Shown here piece after piece: positions 1 to 7,875 of a DNA stretch of 64,000 bases; position 1 is the first letter of the stretch; each line of letters opens with the position of its first letter. The position numbers and the translations under genes are program-made. This stretch comes from Aurantimonas manganoxydans SI85-9A1. Lineage in GTDB: Bacteria; Pseudomonadota; Alphaproteobacteria; Rhizobiales; Rhizobiaceae. The notes under the pieces were generated by a model. That model had not been told where the DNA came from, did no database searches, and worked only from the letters and a program-made list of their open reading frames with translations. The stretch lies in assembly GCF_000153465.1 (NCBI RefSeq), contig NZ_CH672387.1:2891903-2955902 (forward strand). The letters run 5' to 3'.

Positions 1-455
1 TCCTTGCGGGCGGACTGCACCGCGCTGGTGGCACGGTTGAGGCTCAGCGCCATGTCACGGGCGGCGTTCACCGCCGCCTCGGCGGTCTGGCCGTTCTCCG
101 GGGAGACCGCGAACTGCGACAGGGCCGCCTTCAGCGACGACAGGGTCGCCGCCGGCGAGGTCGGGGAATCGACGTCGCCGATGACCTCGCGGATCCGGTT
201 CAGTGACTGGGCACTGACGCTGGCAGAGCCGAGCGCGGAATTGGTCGTGATCAGCGAGCGGAACAGGGCCTGGTCGCCCGACTGGGCGATCGACATGATC
301 CGCACGCCGCCGGTCTGGCCGACGGTGAGGCCGGCATATTTCCGGGTCGCGTAGGGACTGTCCGCATTCGCGATGTTGCGCGACACGAGCGCCGACTGGC
401 TGGCGACGCTCGAAAGCGACGCCGTGGCGTTGGAGAAGGCTGACAGAAGTGACAT
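1..455 (-). CDS. flgK: Flagellar hook-associated protein 1 FlgK (partial, C-terminus cut by window edge)
   Basis: The reading frame starts at an ATG at 455 and stays open to the left edge (about 151 residues). The N-terminus begins MSLLSAFSNATASLSSV and is followed by SRNIANADSPYATRKYAGL, the rod/hook-family N-terminal helix with the conserved NIAN(S/A) signature. FlgK is the first hook-filament junction protein; it is exported and polymerises on the hook tip. It lies directly downstream of flgE in the same direction, the normal rhizobial order (flgE-flgK-flgL-flaF-flbT), so flgL, flaF and flbT are probably just off the left edge. The alternative of FlgL is less likely because of the N-terminal sequence. 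Confidence 0.88.
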   Translation of the reverse strand, partial: MSLLSAFSNATASLSSVASQSALVSRNIANADSPYATRKYAGLTVGQTGGVRIMSIAQSGDQALFRSLITTNSALGSASVSAQSLNRIREVIGDVDSPTSPAATLSSLKAALSQFAVSPENGQTAEAAVNAARDMALSLNRATSAVQSARK

Positions 456-497
456 GATGAGGGCTTATCCGGTACGCAGCAAAGAGCGGGCTCGCGC

Positions 498-1664
498 CTA
501 TCGCTTCAGGTTCACGAGGACGTCGAGGATCTCGGCGCCGGTCTGGAAGACTTTCGAGTTCGCGCTGTAGCTGCGCTGGGACTCGATCATGCTGGTCAGT
601 TCCGAGGCGAGGTCGACATTCGACTGCTCCAGACCGCTGGAGACCAGCGAGCCGTAGCCATTGGTACCTGGTCCACCGAGGGCCGCGACGCCCGAAGAGG
701 CGGTGGCGCTGTAGACGTTGCCGGCGGAGGCCTGGAGCTGGTCCGGGCTGGCGAAACGCGCCAGGCTCATCTCGTAGAGCGGAATCAGCTGGCCGGTGTT
801 CATGACGCCGCTCAGCGTCCCGTTCTCGGCAAAGGCAAAGCCGGTGAAGCTGCCGGGAGGATTGCCGTTGGTGACGAGTTTGGACGAAAAGTCGGTGGCA
901 TACTCGGTCAACGAACCGAACTCGATGTCGACGGTGTCGCCGTTGACATGGGTATAGGTCATGTTGGCCGGAGCGGCCGTCGGCCGGCCGGTATTGGGAT
1001 CGAAGACGATGGTCGTGGTCTGCGGCCCGCCGGAATCCGTGTAGCTGACCGTCCAGGTGTTGGCGGCGGTCTTTTCCATATCGACCGGCACTTCGATCGC
1101 CTTGCCGATGCTGTCATAGACGACCATCGACGACTTCTTGGTGTCGCCGACCGCGGCCGATTCAGGGAACTGGATGGTAAAGGCGCCTGCGTCGGTGGCC
1201 TTCGGGGCGACGATCGCGCCGACAGGCAACTCGATGGGCGCGGCCGCGCCGCCGCCGACGGGCGAGCCGGTCAGGCGGTAGCCGGCGGTATTGACCAGGA
1301 AGGTGGTCTCCTTGCCGCCGATCGTCTCGGTGCGCTGCACGAAGGAACCGGCGCGGGTATAGAATTCGCGGCCGGCCGTATCCTGCACGACGAAGAACCC
1401 GTCGCCCTGAATGGCGAGGTCCGAACCCGACGAGGTGGCGGCGATACTGCCCTGCTGGCTGATCGACTGGCGAACCTGGGTCTTCACCGAGCCCGGATTG
1501 TACTCGCCGCCGCCCTGGGCGAGGACGAGAGAGGCAAATTCGGTGGAATTTCGCTTGTAGCCGTTCGTGCTGGAGTTCGCGATGTTCTCCGACACGGTGG
1601 ACAGCCGGTTGGCCTGTGCATTCATGCCGGACACGCTGGTCCTGAAGACACCGTTGATGCTCAT
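498..1664 (-). CDS. flgE: Flagellar hook protein FlgE
   Basis: A 388-residue protein forming the flagellar hook. Residues 1-35 carry the rod/hook N-terminal signature (NIANSSTNGYKRNSTEF). The middle holds the FlgE D2-type region, and the C-terminus has the matching helix (SNVDLASELTSMIESQRSYSANSKVFQTGAEILD), which packs with the N-terminal helix in the hook lattice. The length fits short alphaproteobacterial FlgE proteins. A CtrA-like box at 1799-1814 lies about 135 bp upstream. flgK follows after a 42-bp gap. Confidence 0.95.
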   Translation of the reverse strand: MSINGVFRTSVSGMNAQANRLSTVSENIANSSTNGYKRNSTEFASLVLAQGGGEYNPGSVKTQVRQSISQQGSIAATSSGSDLAIQGDGFFVVQDTAGREFYTRAGSFVQRTETIGGKETTFLVNTAGYRLTGSPVGGGAAAPIELPVGAIVAPKATDAGAFTIQFPESAAVGDTKKSSMVVYDSIGKAIEVPVDMEKTAANTWTVSYTDSGGPQTTTIVFDPNTGRPTAAPANMTYTHVNGDTVDIEFGSLTEYATDFSSKLVTNGNPPGSFTGFAFAENGTLSGVMNTGQLIPLYEMSLARFASPDQLQASAGNVYSATASSGVAALGGPGTNGYGSLVSSGLEQSNVDLASELTSMIESQRSYSANSKVFQTGAEILDVLVNLKR

Positions 1665-1798
1665 TGCCTGGTACTCCGTGGCGTAGATCTCTCTTCCGCA
1701 ATACGGAGTGAAGCTTGCGCCGAACTGTCAGGAACCGGCCTTCTCAGTATATCGACGAAATAAAAGGCCCCGCCGAACTAACGACGAGACCTCTATTC

Positions 1799-1814
1799 TT
1801 AATAACTTGTTAAC
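1799..1814. promoter_or_regulatory. CtrA-like box upstream of flgE
   Basis: TTAA-N7-TTAAC. This matches the known CtrA consensus TTAA-N7-TTAA(C) exactly. It lies between the end of rem and the start of flgE, about 135 bp from the flgE ATG. Binding by CtrA is inferred; Rem, an OmpR-type protein, is an alternative. Confidence 0.55.
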
Positions 1815-1823
1815 CAGTTTGTA

Positions 1824-2495
1824 TCAGTCGACGCCGATGCCGTAGCCGAGATAGCGCTTCGAGGAGACCGGATCGTAGCCGAGGCGCATCTTCAACTTCT
1901 TGCGCAGCTTCGAGATGTGGCTCTCGATGACGTTCTCCTCGACGTTCTCGTCGAAGATGCCGTAGATCGCGCTGAACAGCTGCTGCTTGGAGACGCGGCG
2001 GCCGCGGTTGGCGACCAGATATTCCAGGATCCGGCGCTCGCGGCGCGGCAGGGCCATCGGCTTGCCGGCGACTTCGGCGTCGCGACCGTCCTGATAGACG
2101 GAGATCTCGCCGACGACGGTGCGGGCGTCCTCGGTCTCGTTGCGGCGACGGATGGCGCCGACCCGGGCGAGGATTTCCTTGACGTGGACCGGCTTGGCGA
2201 CGACGTCATCGACGCCGGCGGCGAACAGGTCGAGCGTGCCATCCAGGTTGCGGCCTTCCGACAGCGCGATCATCGGCGCCTTGGAGCGGGCCCGGATCAA
2301 CCGCGGGCAGATCGTGCGGTCATCGAAATCACCGAGCAGGAAAGCCTCGACGGCCGAGAGATCAGACTCCGGCGCGGTCTCGACCCAGTCGCGGAATTCG
2401 TCGGCCTTGAAGCCTGCTGCCGACACGCCTTCGCGACCGAACATGGACTCGTAGCCGTCCGTCACGAGTTCCCGGTTGTCCACTACAACGATCAT
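1824..2495 (-). CDS. ftcR: Flagellar transcriptional regulator Rem/FtcR (OmpR-type)
   Basis: A 223-residue regulator. The N-terminus ([23 protein letters not shown]) is typical of Rem of Sinorhizobium and FtcR of Brucella, which activate late flagellar genes. Residues 1-120 are a receiver-like domain that does not conserve the usual acidic pocket. Residues about 125-223 are an OmpR/PhoB winged helix ([32 protein letters not shown]). The start was placed at the ATG at 2495 because it aligns with the family start; a GTG at 2504 is possible. Two GTTAAC elements lie upstream (2582-2587 and 2640-2645), the second within a full CtrA-like box. Confidence 0.9.
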   Translation of the reverse strand: MIVVVDNRELVTDGYESMFGREGVSAAGFKADEFRDWVETAPESDLSAVEAFLLGDFDDRTICPRLIRARSKAPMIALSEGRNLDGTLDLFAAGVDDVVAKPVHVKEILARVGAIRRRNETEDARTVVGEISVYQDGRDAEVAGKPMALPRRERRILEYLVANRGRRVSKQQLFSAIYGIFDENVEENVIESHISKLRKKLKMRLGYDPVSSKRYLGYGIGVD

Positions 2496-2581
2496 TTCCG
2501 TCACCCTCGGTCCGCCGTTTGTCTGTGAACAGAGAGTTAAACTGACCCCGAACTTGCGCCTATCCTGAAATTTAGTGATCC

Positions 2582-2656
2582 GTTAACCATGCCGTTCATT
2601 TTCGGACTAAGTCACGAATCCGACTCACGAATTTTTTTCGTTAACGAAGTCTTAAC
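2582..2656. promoter_or_regulatory. Upstream region of rem/ftcR with CtrA-like box and half-site
   Basis: At 2641-2656 the sequence is TTAA-cgaagtc-TTAAC, a perfect TTAA-N7-TTAAC box. At 2583-2590 there is TTAACCAT, the form reported as a CtrA half-site in Caulobacter. Both lie 80-160 bp upstream of the rem start. Function is inferred from motif match and position. Confidence 0.5.
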
Positions 2657-2733
2657 GGCCCGATCGCCGCCATGAATGCGCCATGGCCGGTCCATCGCGT
2701 CGCCGCGATCGCGTCCCGTCAGGCTGTGTCGTG

Positions 2734-4275
2734 TCAGAGATAAACGGAGGGATCGAGTTCGCGGCGGCGTGCGCCGGTCTCTTCGGCGGGCGATGCCGTC
2801 ATGGCCTGCTCCGGTCGCCCACCCCCCTGGCGCGCGGAACCCTCGCCGCCGAAGCCCGCGGCGCCGTCACGGGCCGCGCCATTCTGCGACTGGCCCGTCG
2901 ACGCCTGGCCATCGGCCTGGCCCTGCGCATTGGCGATGCCACCACGCGGCGCGCCGGCGTCACGGACACCGATGCTGATCGCCGCTTCGTCGACCGAGAA
3001 GCCGGCCTTGGTCAAGAGCTTGTTCAGGCCTTCGGCATCGTCCTTGATGCGCAGCGCCGTGTCGGCCTCGCTGGCGACGATGTGGATCGCCAGCTTGCCG
3101 TCGATCAGACGCATGGTGACGTCGAGCTTGCCGAGCTGCTCGGGCTGAAGCTGGATCTGGATGGTCTTGAGCGCTGCGCCGCCGGCCCGCATCTGCACCC
3201 GGGCGGCTTCGGCAGTGTCGCCCGTCGGCAGCGGTGCCCCGGTCAGCGAGGTGGTCACGGCGTCGGCGACCTGCCGGCCAATGGTCGGCGTCGCGCCTGC
3301 AACGGCCATGCCGGTCGCCGCGGTCTCGGAAACCTTCGGGCTCATGCCGGCCGCGGCGTTCCTGTTGCCGTCATTGTCGGCCCGCGGATTGCGGTCGAAG
3401 GCGGCGCGCTCGCCCCTCGGCTCGCTGCGGCCGCGGCGCGTCCCGTTGCCCTCGCCGGCTGCGAAGACGTCGCCGGTCTCGCCGTCGACTGCCGGTCCGC
3501 CCTCGCCGTCCGGCGTCGTGCCGTTGCCGGCGCGCATGTCGACGGATGCCAGCAACTGGCGAATGTTCGTGGTGGCAGCGCCGCCCGGCTTGCCTGCGGC
3601 AACGGCGGATGCGCCGGCGGCGGTGGTCGCCGGTTCGAAATCGGTGCGCTGCGAGACCAGGTCGACCCGCGCACGCGCCTGTTCACCAGCGGCTTGCGCC
3701 TTGCTGACATTCGCCGTCGCCGTCTTGCTGGCGCCAAGCGCTTCGCCCGCTGCTGCGGCGATCCGCGACACGGTCTCGTCAGCATCGTTCGCGGCAAACC
3801 GCGCGAGCGGATTGGCGGCCTTCTCGTCCTTGCCCATGGCGGTTCTGGCGAGAGGCGCATCGGCAGCCGGCCCTGCCTTGCCATCAGTGGCAGTCCCCAC
3901 ATCAGCATCGGCGACGTTGGTCATGGTCGCGGCGGTCGCGGTTCCCGAGCGCAGCAGCCGGTCCATGTCGGCAAGGATTGCGGCAAGGCCGTTGTCGCGC
4001 GGCCGCCCGGCCAGTGCGGCGTCGGCCTGCCTGTCGCTGGCCTGCGTCGTCTCGGCGGCGTCCTCGGAGCCCGCGGCCTTCGTCTCGTCGGTCTCGGCCT
4101 CGCGGGTGTCCCGGTTCTCGCTGTCGGACCGCGTCGCCTTCGGAGCCTGCTCGGCGTCCTTGACGAAGCTGTCGAAGGCATCGCGCGCCTCGGTGGCGCT
4201 TTCCGCGCCACGACCGGCCGGCGAGCGGGTTGCTGGAGCGCGCATTTCGACGGAGGTGCTGACGGATGCGGTCAC
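2734..4275 (-). CDS. fliK: Flagellar hook-length control protein FliK (MotD-like)
   Basis: A 513-residue protein starting at a GTG whose last two bases form the motC stop (GTGA). The first ~380 residues are low-complexity, rich in Ala, Asp, Glu and Thr, as usual for the molecular-ruler part of FliK. The C-terminal ~110 residues hold the Flg_hook domain (KTIQIQLQPEQLGKLDVTMR ... LLTKAGFSVDEAAISIG), which contacts FlhB and switches export from hook to filament substrates. In rhizobia this gene follows motC and was first named motD. Long open frames on the opposite strand are compositional shadows. Confidence 0.9.
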   Translation of the reverse strand: MTASVSTSVEMRAPATRSPAGRGAESATEARDAFDSFVKDAEQAPKATRSDSENRDTREAETDETKAAGSEDAAETTQASDRQADAALAGRPRDNGLAAILADMDRLLRSGTATAATMTNVADADVGTATDGKAGPAADAPLARTAMGKDEKAANPLARFAANDADETVSRIAAAAGEALGASKTATANVSKAQAAGEQARARVDLVSQRTDFEPATTAAGASAVAAGKPGGAATTNIRQLLASVDMRAGNGTTPDGEGGPAVDGETGDVFAAGEGNGTRRGRSEPRGERAAFDRNPRADNDGNRNAAAGMSPKVSETAATGMAVAGATPTIGRQVADAVTTSLTGAPLPTGDTAEAARVQMRAGGAALKTIQIQLQPEQLGKLDVTMRLIDGKLAIHIVASEADTALRIKDDAEGLNKLLTKAGFSVDEAAISIGVRDAGAPRGGIANAQGQADGQASTGQSQNGAARDGAAGFGGEGSARQGGGRPEQAMTASPAEETGARRRELDPSVYL

Positions 4276-5672
4276 GGCATGGCTCTCTTCAGATCGCCGC
4301 GAACGGCGTCGAGGAGCGCGGCTCCCCTGGTCAGGACGGCGGATTGCTCCGCGGGCGGCTGCGGCCCGTAGCGCTCGGCGGGGTCGATATTGGCGGCCAT
4401 CAGCGGCTTGCGCATCTCGCTGAGCACCTCGTAGGCCGCCTCGTGCAGCTTGCGGTCGGCGGGATGAAGCGTCGCGACGTCGATCGCTTCCAGCGCGACA
4501 CGTGCCTCGACGGGATCGCCCGTCGTCAGCGTGGCGGCGGTCTTGTAGAGCAGCGCGCGCTGGCTGTCGGCGGGAACGGCATTGCCGCTTTCCAGCGCCT
4601 CGGTCGCCATTGCGGCGGCGAGCGGCAGATTGCCGCCGACGAGCGCCCGGCGCGCCACGGCGAGGAAGATCGCCAGCCGCTGGTCGTCGGGAATCCGGGC
4701 AGTCGCATTGTCGATCGTGGCGACCGTTTCGTCCTTGGTCTCCGCCGGCCGCGCCGCGTAGACCGCCGAGAAGCGGGCGCGGAAGTTGCCGGCATAGGCG
4801 GAATCGGCGAAGCGGTCGAAATATTGCCGCGCATAGCGATCGGCGGCCGCGTGGGAGCCGATGTCCTCGGCGAGCAGCACGCCCATTCGCAGCGCCGCCT
4901 CTTCCAGAAGCGTGCCGGGCGCCGCCAGCATCACCTGCTCCAGCCGGTGCAGTGCATCGGCCGGGGCGTCCTTCTGCAGGAGCTGCGCAACCGCCAGGTT
5001 CAGCTGGGCAGCAAGGGCGGTGTCCATCTCCGACACGTCGATCGGCACCAGGGCCGCGCGCGCGTCGCGCGCACGGTTCTCGACATAGGCCAGGGCGCCG
5101 TCGAGAAGGGCCCGCTCGTCGCCATCGATGGTGGCGGTCGACAGTATGCCGCGCAGGACCGCAGGCGGCCCTCCGCTCAGGACGAACAGGGCCGCGGCGC
5201 GCAGATTGCGCGGGTCGGTCCACACTTCGGGCGGCTGTTCGAGAAAGGTCGGGCCGTAGCGGCGCAGGAGCTGCGCCTGCACGCGGATCGCCGCGCCGTT
5301 GCCGCGGGCGACCTGGTCCTGCAGGAACTGCACCGAGCGCACGATCTCGTAGGGCATGGGGGCCCGTTCGCGCGGCCAGGGCCCGGTGCCGTCGCCGTTC
5401 TCGTCCTCATGCGCGTCGGCATCGCCATCCGTCGCGACCTCCGCATGCTCGCTTGCGGCCTCGTCCGCATGGGCTTTCGGTTCGCCCGCAGGACCGCCTT
5501 CGGAGCGGATCGCATCCTCGCCGGCCTGGCGCACCCGCTCGGCGACGCTGGCCGGCTCCGATGCGCTCTCTCCGGCCGCCCATGCCATCGGCATGGCAGT
5601 CGTCAGCATCAGGGCGCAGGCGATCACGCCCAGCCCCAGTCGGCGTTCGGTGGACAAGCAACCCATTCTCAT
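4272..5672 (-). CDS. motC: Flagellar motor periplasmic protein MotC
   Basis: A 466-residue exported protein with an N-terminal signal peptide (hydrophobic segment about residues 12-32, ending AWA-AG). It matches the rhizobial MotC family: PYEIVRSVQFLQDQVARGNG and the following LRRYGPTFLEQPPEVWTDPRN are characteristic. In S. meliloti, MotC is periplasmic, is needed for motor rotation and interacts with MotB. Start and stop overlap motB (ATGA) and fliK (GTGA), so translation is probably coupled. A MotE-like chaperone candidate is encoded at 31203-31808. Confidence 0.9.
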   Translation of the reverse strand: MRMGCLSTERRLGLGVIACALMLTTAMPMAWAAGESASEPASVAERVRQAGEDAIRSEGGPAGEPKAHADEAASEHAEVATDGDADAHEDENGDGTGPWPRERAPMPYEIVRSVQFLQDQVARGNGAAIRVQAQLLRRYGPTFLEQPPEVWTDPRNLRAAALFVLSGGPPAVLRGILSTATIDGDERALLDGALAYVENRARDARAALVPIDVSEMDTALAAQLNLAVAQLLQKDAPADALHRLEQVMLAAPGTLLEEAALRMGVLLAEDIGSHAAADRYARQYFDRFADSAYAGNFRARFSAVYAARPAETKDETVATIDNATARIPDDQRLAIFLAVARRALVGGNLPLAAAMATEALESGNAVPADSQRALLYKTAATLTTGDPVEARVALEAIDVATLHPADRKLHEAAYEVLSEMRKPLMAANIDPAERYGPQPPAEQSAVLTRGAALLDAVRGDLKRAMP

Positions 5673-6910
5673 TGCGCCGGCTCGGTCAGCAGGATCTCGA
5701 TCCGGCGGTTCGCCGCCGCCTCGGGGTCGTCGGCAATCTTCGGCGCGCGGTCGGCGACCCCCTCGATCGCCTTGACGCGGTCCTCGTCCAGGCCGCCGCG
5801 GGCCAGCATGTAATAGGCCATGTGGGCGCGGGCGGTGGACAGGCGCCAGTTATCGTACTGGGCGCTGCGGAACGGCCGGGAATCGGTATGGCCGCGGATC
5901 GACACGTTGCCGGGCTGCTTCGACAGGACGGACGCAATGCGCTCCATCATGGCGACGACCTGCGGCGTCGGTCGGGCCGATCCGACCTCGAACATGCCCG
6001 ACATCATGTCGTCGGCGATCGAGATGGTCACGCCGCCTTCGCCCGGCACGACCTCGAAATTGGTCGGCAGAGGCTCGCCCTGACGGGCGAATTCGGCGGC
6101 AATCTCAGCCTTGAGCTCGTCGGCCCGGTCGGCCTGCGCAACGGCTTCGCCATCCGCCGGCTTGGCGTCCGCATCGGCCTCGGCAAGCTCGGCCTCTCCG
6201 GCATCAGGAGTCTCGGCTTCGGCCTCAGCATTGGCCTCGGCGACCGCCTCGGCCTGCGTCTCCGCATCCACCGGCACCGGCTCGTCCGACATGTCGTTCG
6301 GCAGCACTGCGGTCTTGAATTCGCTCGGCGGGGCCTCGTCGATGACGGCTGCGCTTTCGGTGGCGTTCGGGGCCAGCTGCCAGGAGGCGGGATCGAACGG
6401 ATCGCGATAGGCGTCGCCGCCATTCAGGCCCGGCAGGCCCGTCCCATCCGGCTTGCCCTGCAACTCGCCCGTGGTCTCGGACGCGCCCTCGGCGGCGATC
6501 TCTGCGAGCACCGCATAGGGATCGCGGAACAGCGCCTCTTCCTCGCCGCCTTCCTGGTCGCCAGCCAGCGGCTTGCCGTGGGGATCGCCGTTGGTGTCGG
6601 CCTTGCTGATGCCGTTCTCGTTCTCGTCGCGCGAGGCGCCGTCGTCGGACTGCTCGACGCCGCGCGTCGCCGGCGAGGCGTCGTTGAGGCGGATCGGATT
6701 GAAATACTGGGCGACCTGCTTGCGCGTCGCCATGTCTGAGGCCTGGGTCAGCCACATCACCAGGAAGAAGGCCATCATTGCCGTCATGAAGTCGGCGAAG
6801 GCGATCTTCCAGACGCCGCCGTGATGGGCTTCCTCGCCGTGGCCGCCGCGGCGGCGCACGATAATGATTTCCTGACGGTCCAGATGCCCCGCCCCGGACT
6901 GATCGGTCAC
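5669..6910 (-). CDS. motB: Flagellar stator protein MotB
   Basis: A 413-residue stator subunit. The single membrane segment at about residues 34-56 carries the proton-accepting Asp40 in FADFMTAMMAFFLVMWL. It is followed by a very long acidic linker (about residues 60-250) and a C-terminal OmpA/Pal-type peptidoglycan-binding domain (VSIRGHTDSRPF ... NWRLSTARAHMAYYML ... NRRIEILL). The GTG at 6910 is chosen because it forms a GTGA overlap with the upstream gene; a longer frame exists but would overlap it heavily. Unlike in many rhizobia, motA is about 33 kb away. Confidence 0.93.
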   Translation of the reverse strand: MTDQSGAGHLDRQEIIIVRRRGGHGEEAHHGGVWKIAFADFMTAMMAFFLVMWLTQASDMATRKQVAQYFNPIRLNDASPATRGVEQSDDGASRDENENGISKADTNGDPHGKPLAGDQEGGEEEALFRDPYAVLAEIAAEGASETTGELQGKPDGTGLPGLNGGDAYRDPFDPASWQLAPNATESAAVIDEAPPSEFKTAVLPNDMSDEPVPVDAETQAEAVAEANAEAEAETPDAGEAELAEADADAKPADGEAVAQADRADELKAEIAAEFARQGEPLPTNFEVVPGEGGVTISIADDMMSGMFEVGSARPTPQVVAMMERIASVLSKQPGNVSIRGHTDSRPFRSAQYDNWRLSTARAHMAYYMLARGGLDEDRVKAIEGVADRAPKIADDPEAAANRRIEILLTEPAQ

Positions 6911-7872
6911 GCGAGCGCCTCTTCCAGTGCCGTGCGCCAGCCCATCAGCCGTGTCTCGACGACGGTCTGGTCGCATTCAATTTTCACCTCGACCATGTCG
7001 GGGTCGGGTTCACAAACGATGAAGGCCTTGCGCTTGCCGAGCGCCTGTTCCAGCGCTTCGAGCAGATCGGCCGGGCCGGTGACGCGGATGTTCAAGGCCT
7101 TGCCGTCGCCGATCAGCATGTGGACCGCGTCGGCCAGTTCCAGAACGGTCTGGCGCCGGCGCGCATCGAGCGCGATCGGCTTCAGGACGCTCGACAGCGA
7201 GGCCCGCACGATGGTCTCGATCCGGTCGAGCCGATCGGTCAGGAGCGCGCCCATCTGCTCACCCTCCTCGCCGGCCCATTCGCCGCGTGCCGCCTCGACG
7301 GCTGCGGCCTTCGCCGCTTCCGCCGTTTCGCGCGCCTCGTTCAGCGCCGCCGCGGCCTCGGCCTCGGCTTCCGCCCTGCCCTGCTGGATGCCCGCCTCAC
7401 GGGCGGCTTCCAGCGGATCGAGTTCGCCTGACGGTGCCGCTGCCAGATCCGGCAGACCGGCCTCCGCCTCGTCGCCGAAACCATTCATCGCCGCATCGGG
7501 ATCGAAGTCCGGCGCATCGAAGCCGCCAAGATCCGGCAAACCGCCGGCGGCGCCATCCGCATCGTCGTCATCGAGGTTAAGCGCGGAGAAGTCCGGCAGC
7601 ATGCCGGCCGGTGCCGGGGTCTCGCCATTGTCCTCGCCGGCGAACTGCGCGGCAAAGTCGATGTCGGCTGCGCCGGTCTCGGCCTCGTCCTCTTCCTCGA
7701 TCTCCATCTCGGGGATCGGCGAGGTCTTGGTCTGGGCCGCGGGGCGCGCCTGGTTGGCGGCGACCAGCGCCAGCGGCTCGAAGATTGTCGCCTCGCGGGC
7801 CGACGCCCCCGGGCGGGCCGGCATGTCGGTATCGGCGTCCAGCTCGGGCAGGTACTGAGCGAGAGAGATCAT
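6907..7872 (-). CDS. FliH-like flagellar assembly protein (probable)
   Basis: A 321-residue cytoplasmic protein between fliF and motB. The N-terminal half is strongly acidic and Gly/Asp/Pro-rich, with repeated DLGG/LPDL-like pieces. Residues ~150-195 form an Ala/Glu-rich coiled coil (EAAREAGIQQGRAEAEAEAA), and the C-terminal ~110 residues resemble the FliH/YscL domain (ELADAVHMLIGDGKALNIRV ... VEVKIECDQTVVETRL). FliH normally inhibits and tethers the ATPase FliI. Position and fold support that role, but similarity is weak and no clear N-terminal Trp motif is seen. Confidence 0.62.
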   Translation of the reverse strand: MISLAQYLPELDADTDMPARPGASAREATIFEPLALVAANQARPAAQTKTSPIPEMEIEEEDEAETGAADIDFAAQFAGEDNGETPAPAGMLPDFSALNLDDDDADGAAGGLPDLGGFDAPDFDPDAAMNGFGDEAEAGLPDLAAAPSGELDPLEAAREAGIQQGRAEAEAEAAAALNEARETAEAAKAAAVEAARGEWAGEEGEQMGALLTDRLDRIETIVRASLSSVLKPIALDARRRQTVLELADAVHMLIGDGKALNIRVTGPADLLEALEQALGKRKAFIVCEPDPDMVEVKIECDQTVVETRLMGWRTALEEALA

Positions 7873-7875
7873 GGC

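Noticed and set aside
2683-4371. A 562-codon open frame on the plus strand opposite fliK
   Set aside because: It is antisense to fliK, with no recognisable domain and Arg/Ala/Gly-rich composition; it is a high-GC shadow.
4276-5223. An N-terminal extension of FliK through motC
   Set aside because: It is Arg/Gly-rich shadow sequence of motC; the GTG overlapping the motC stop is the better start.
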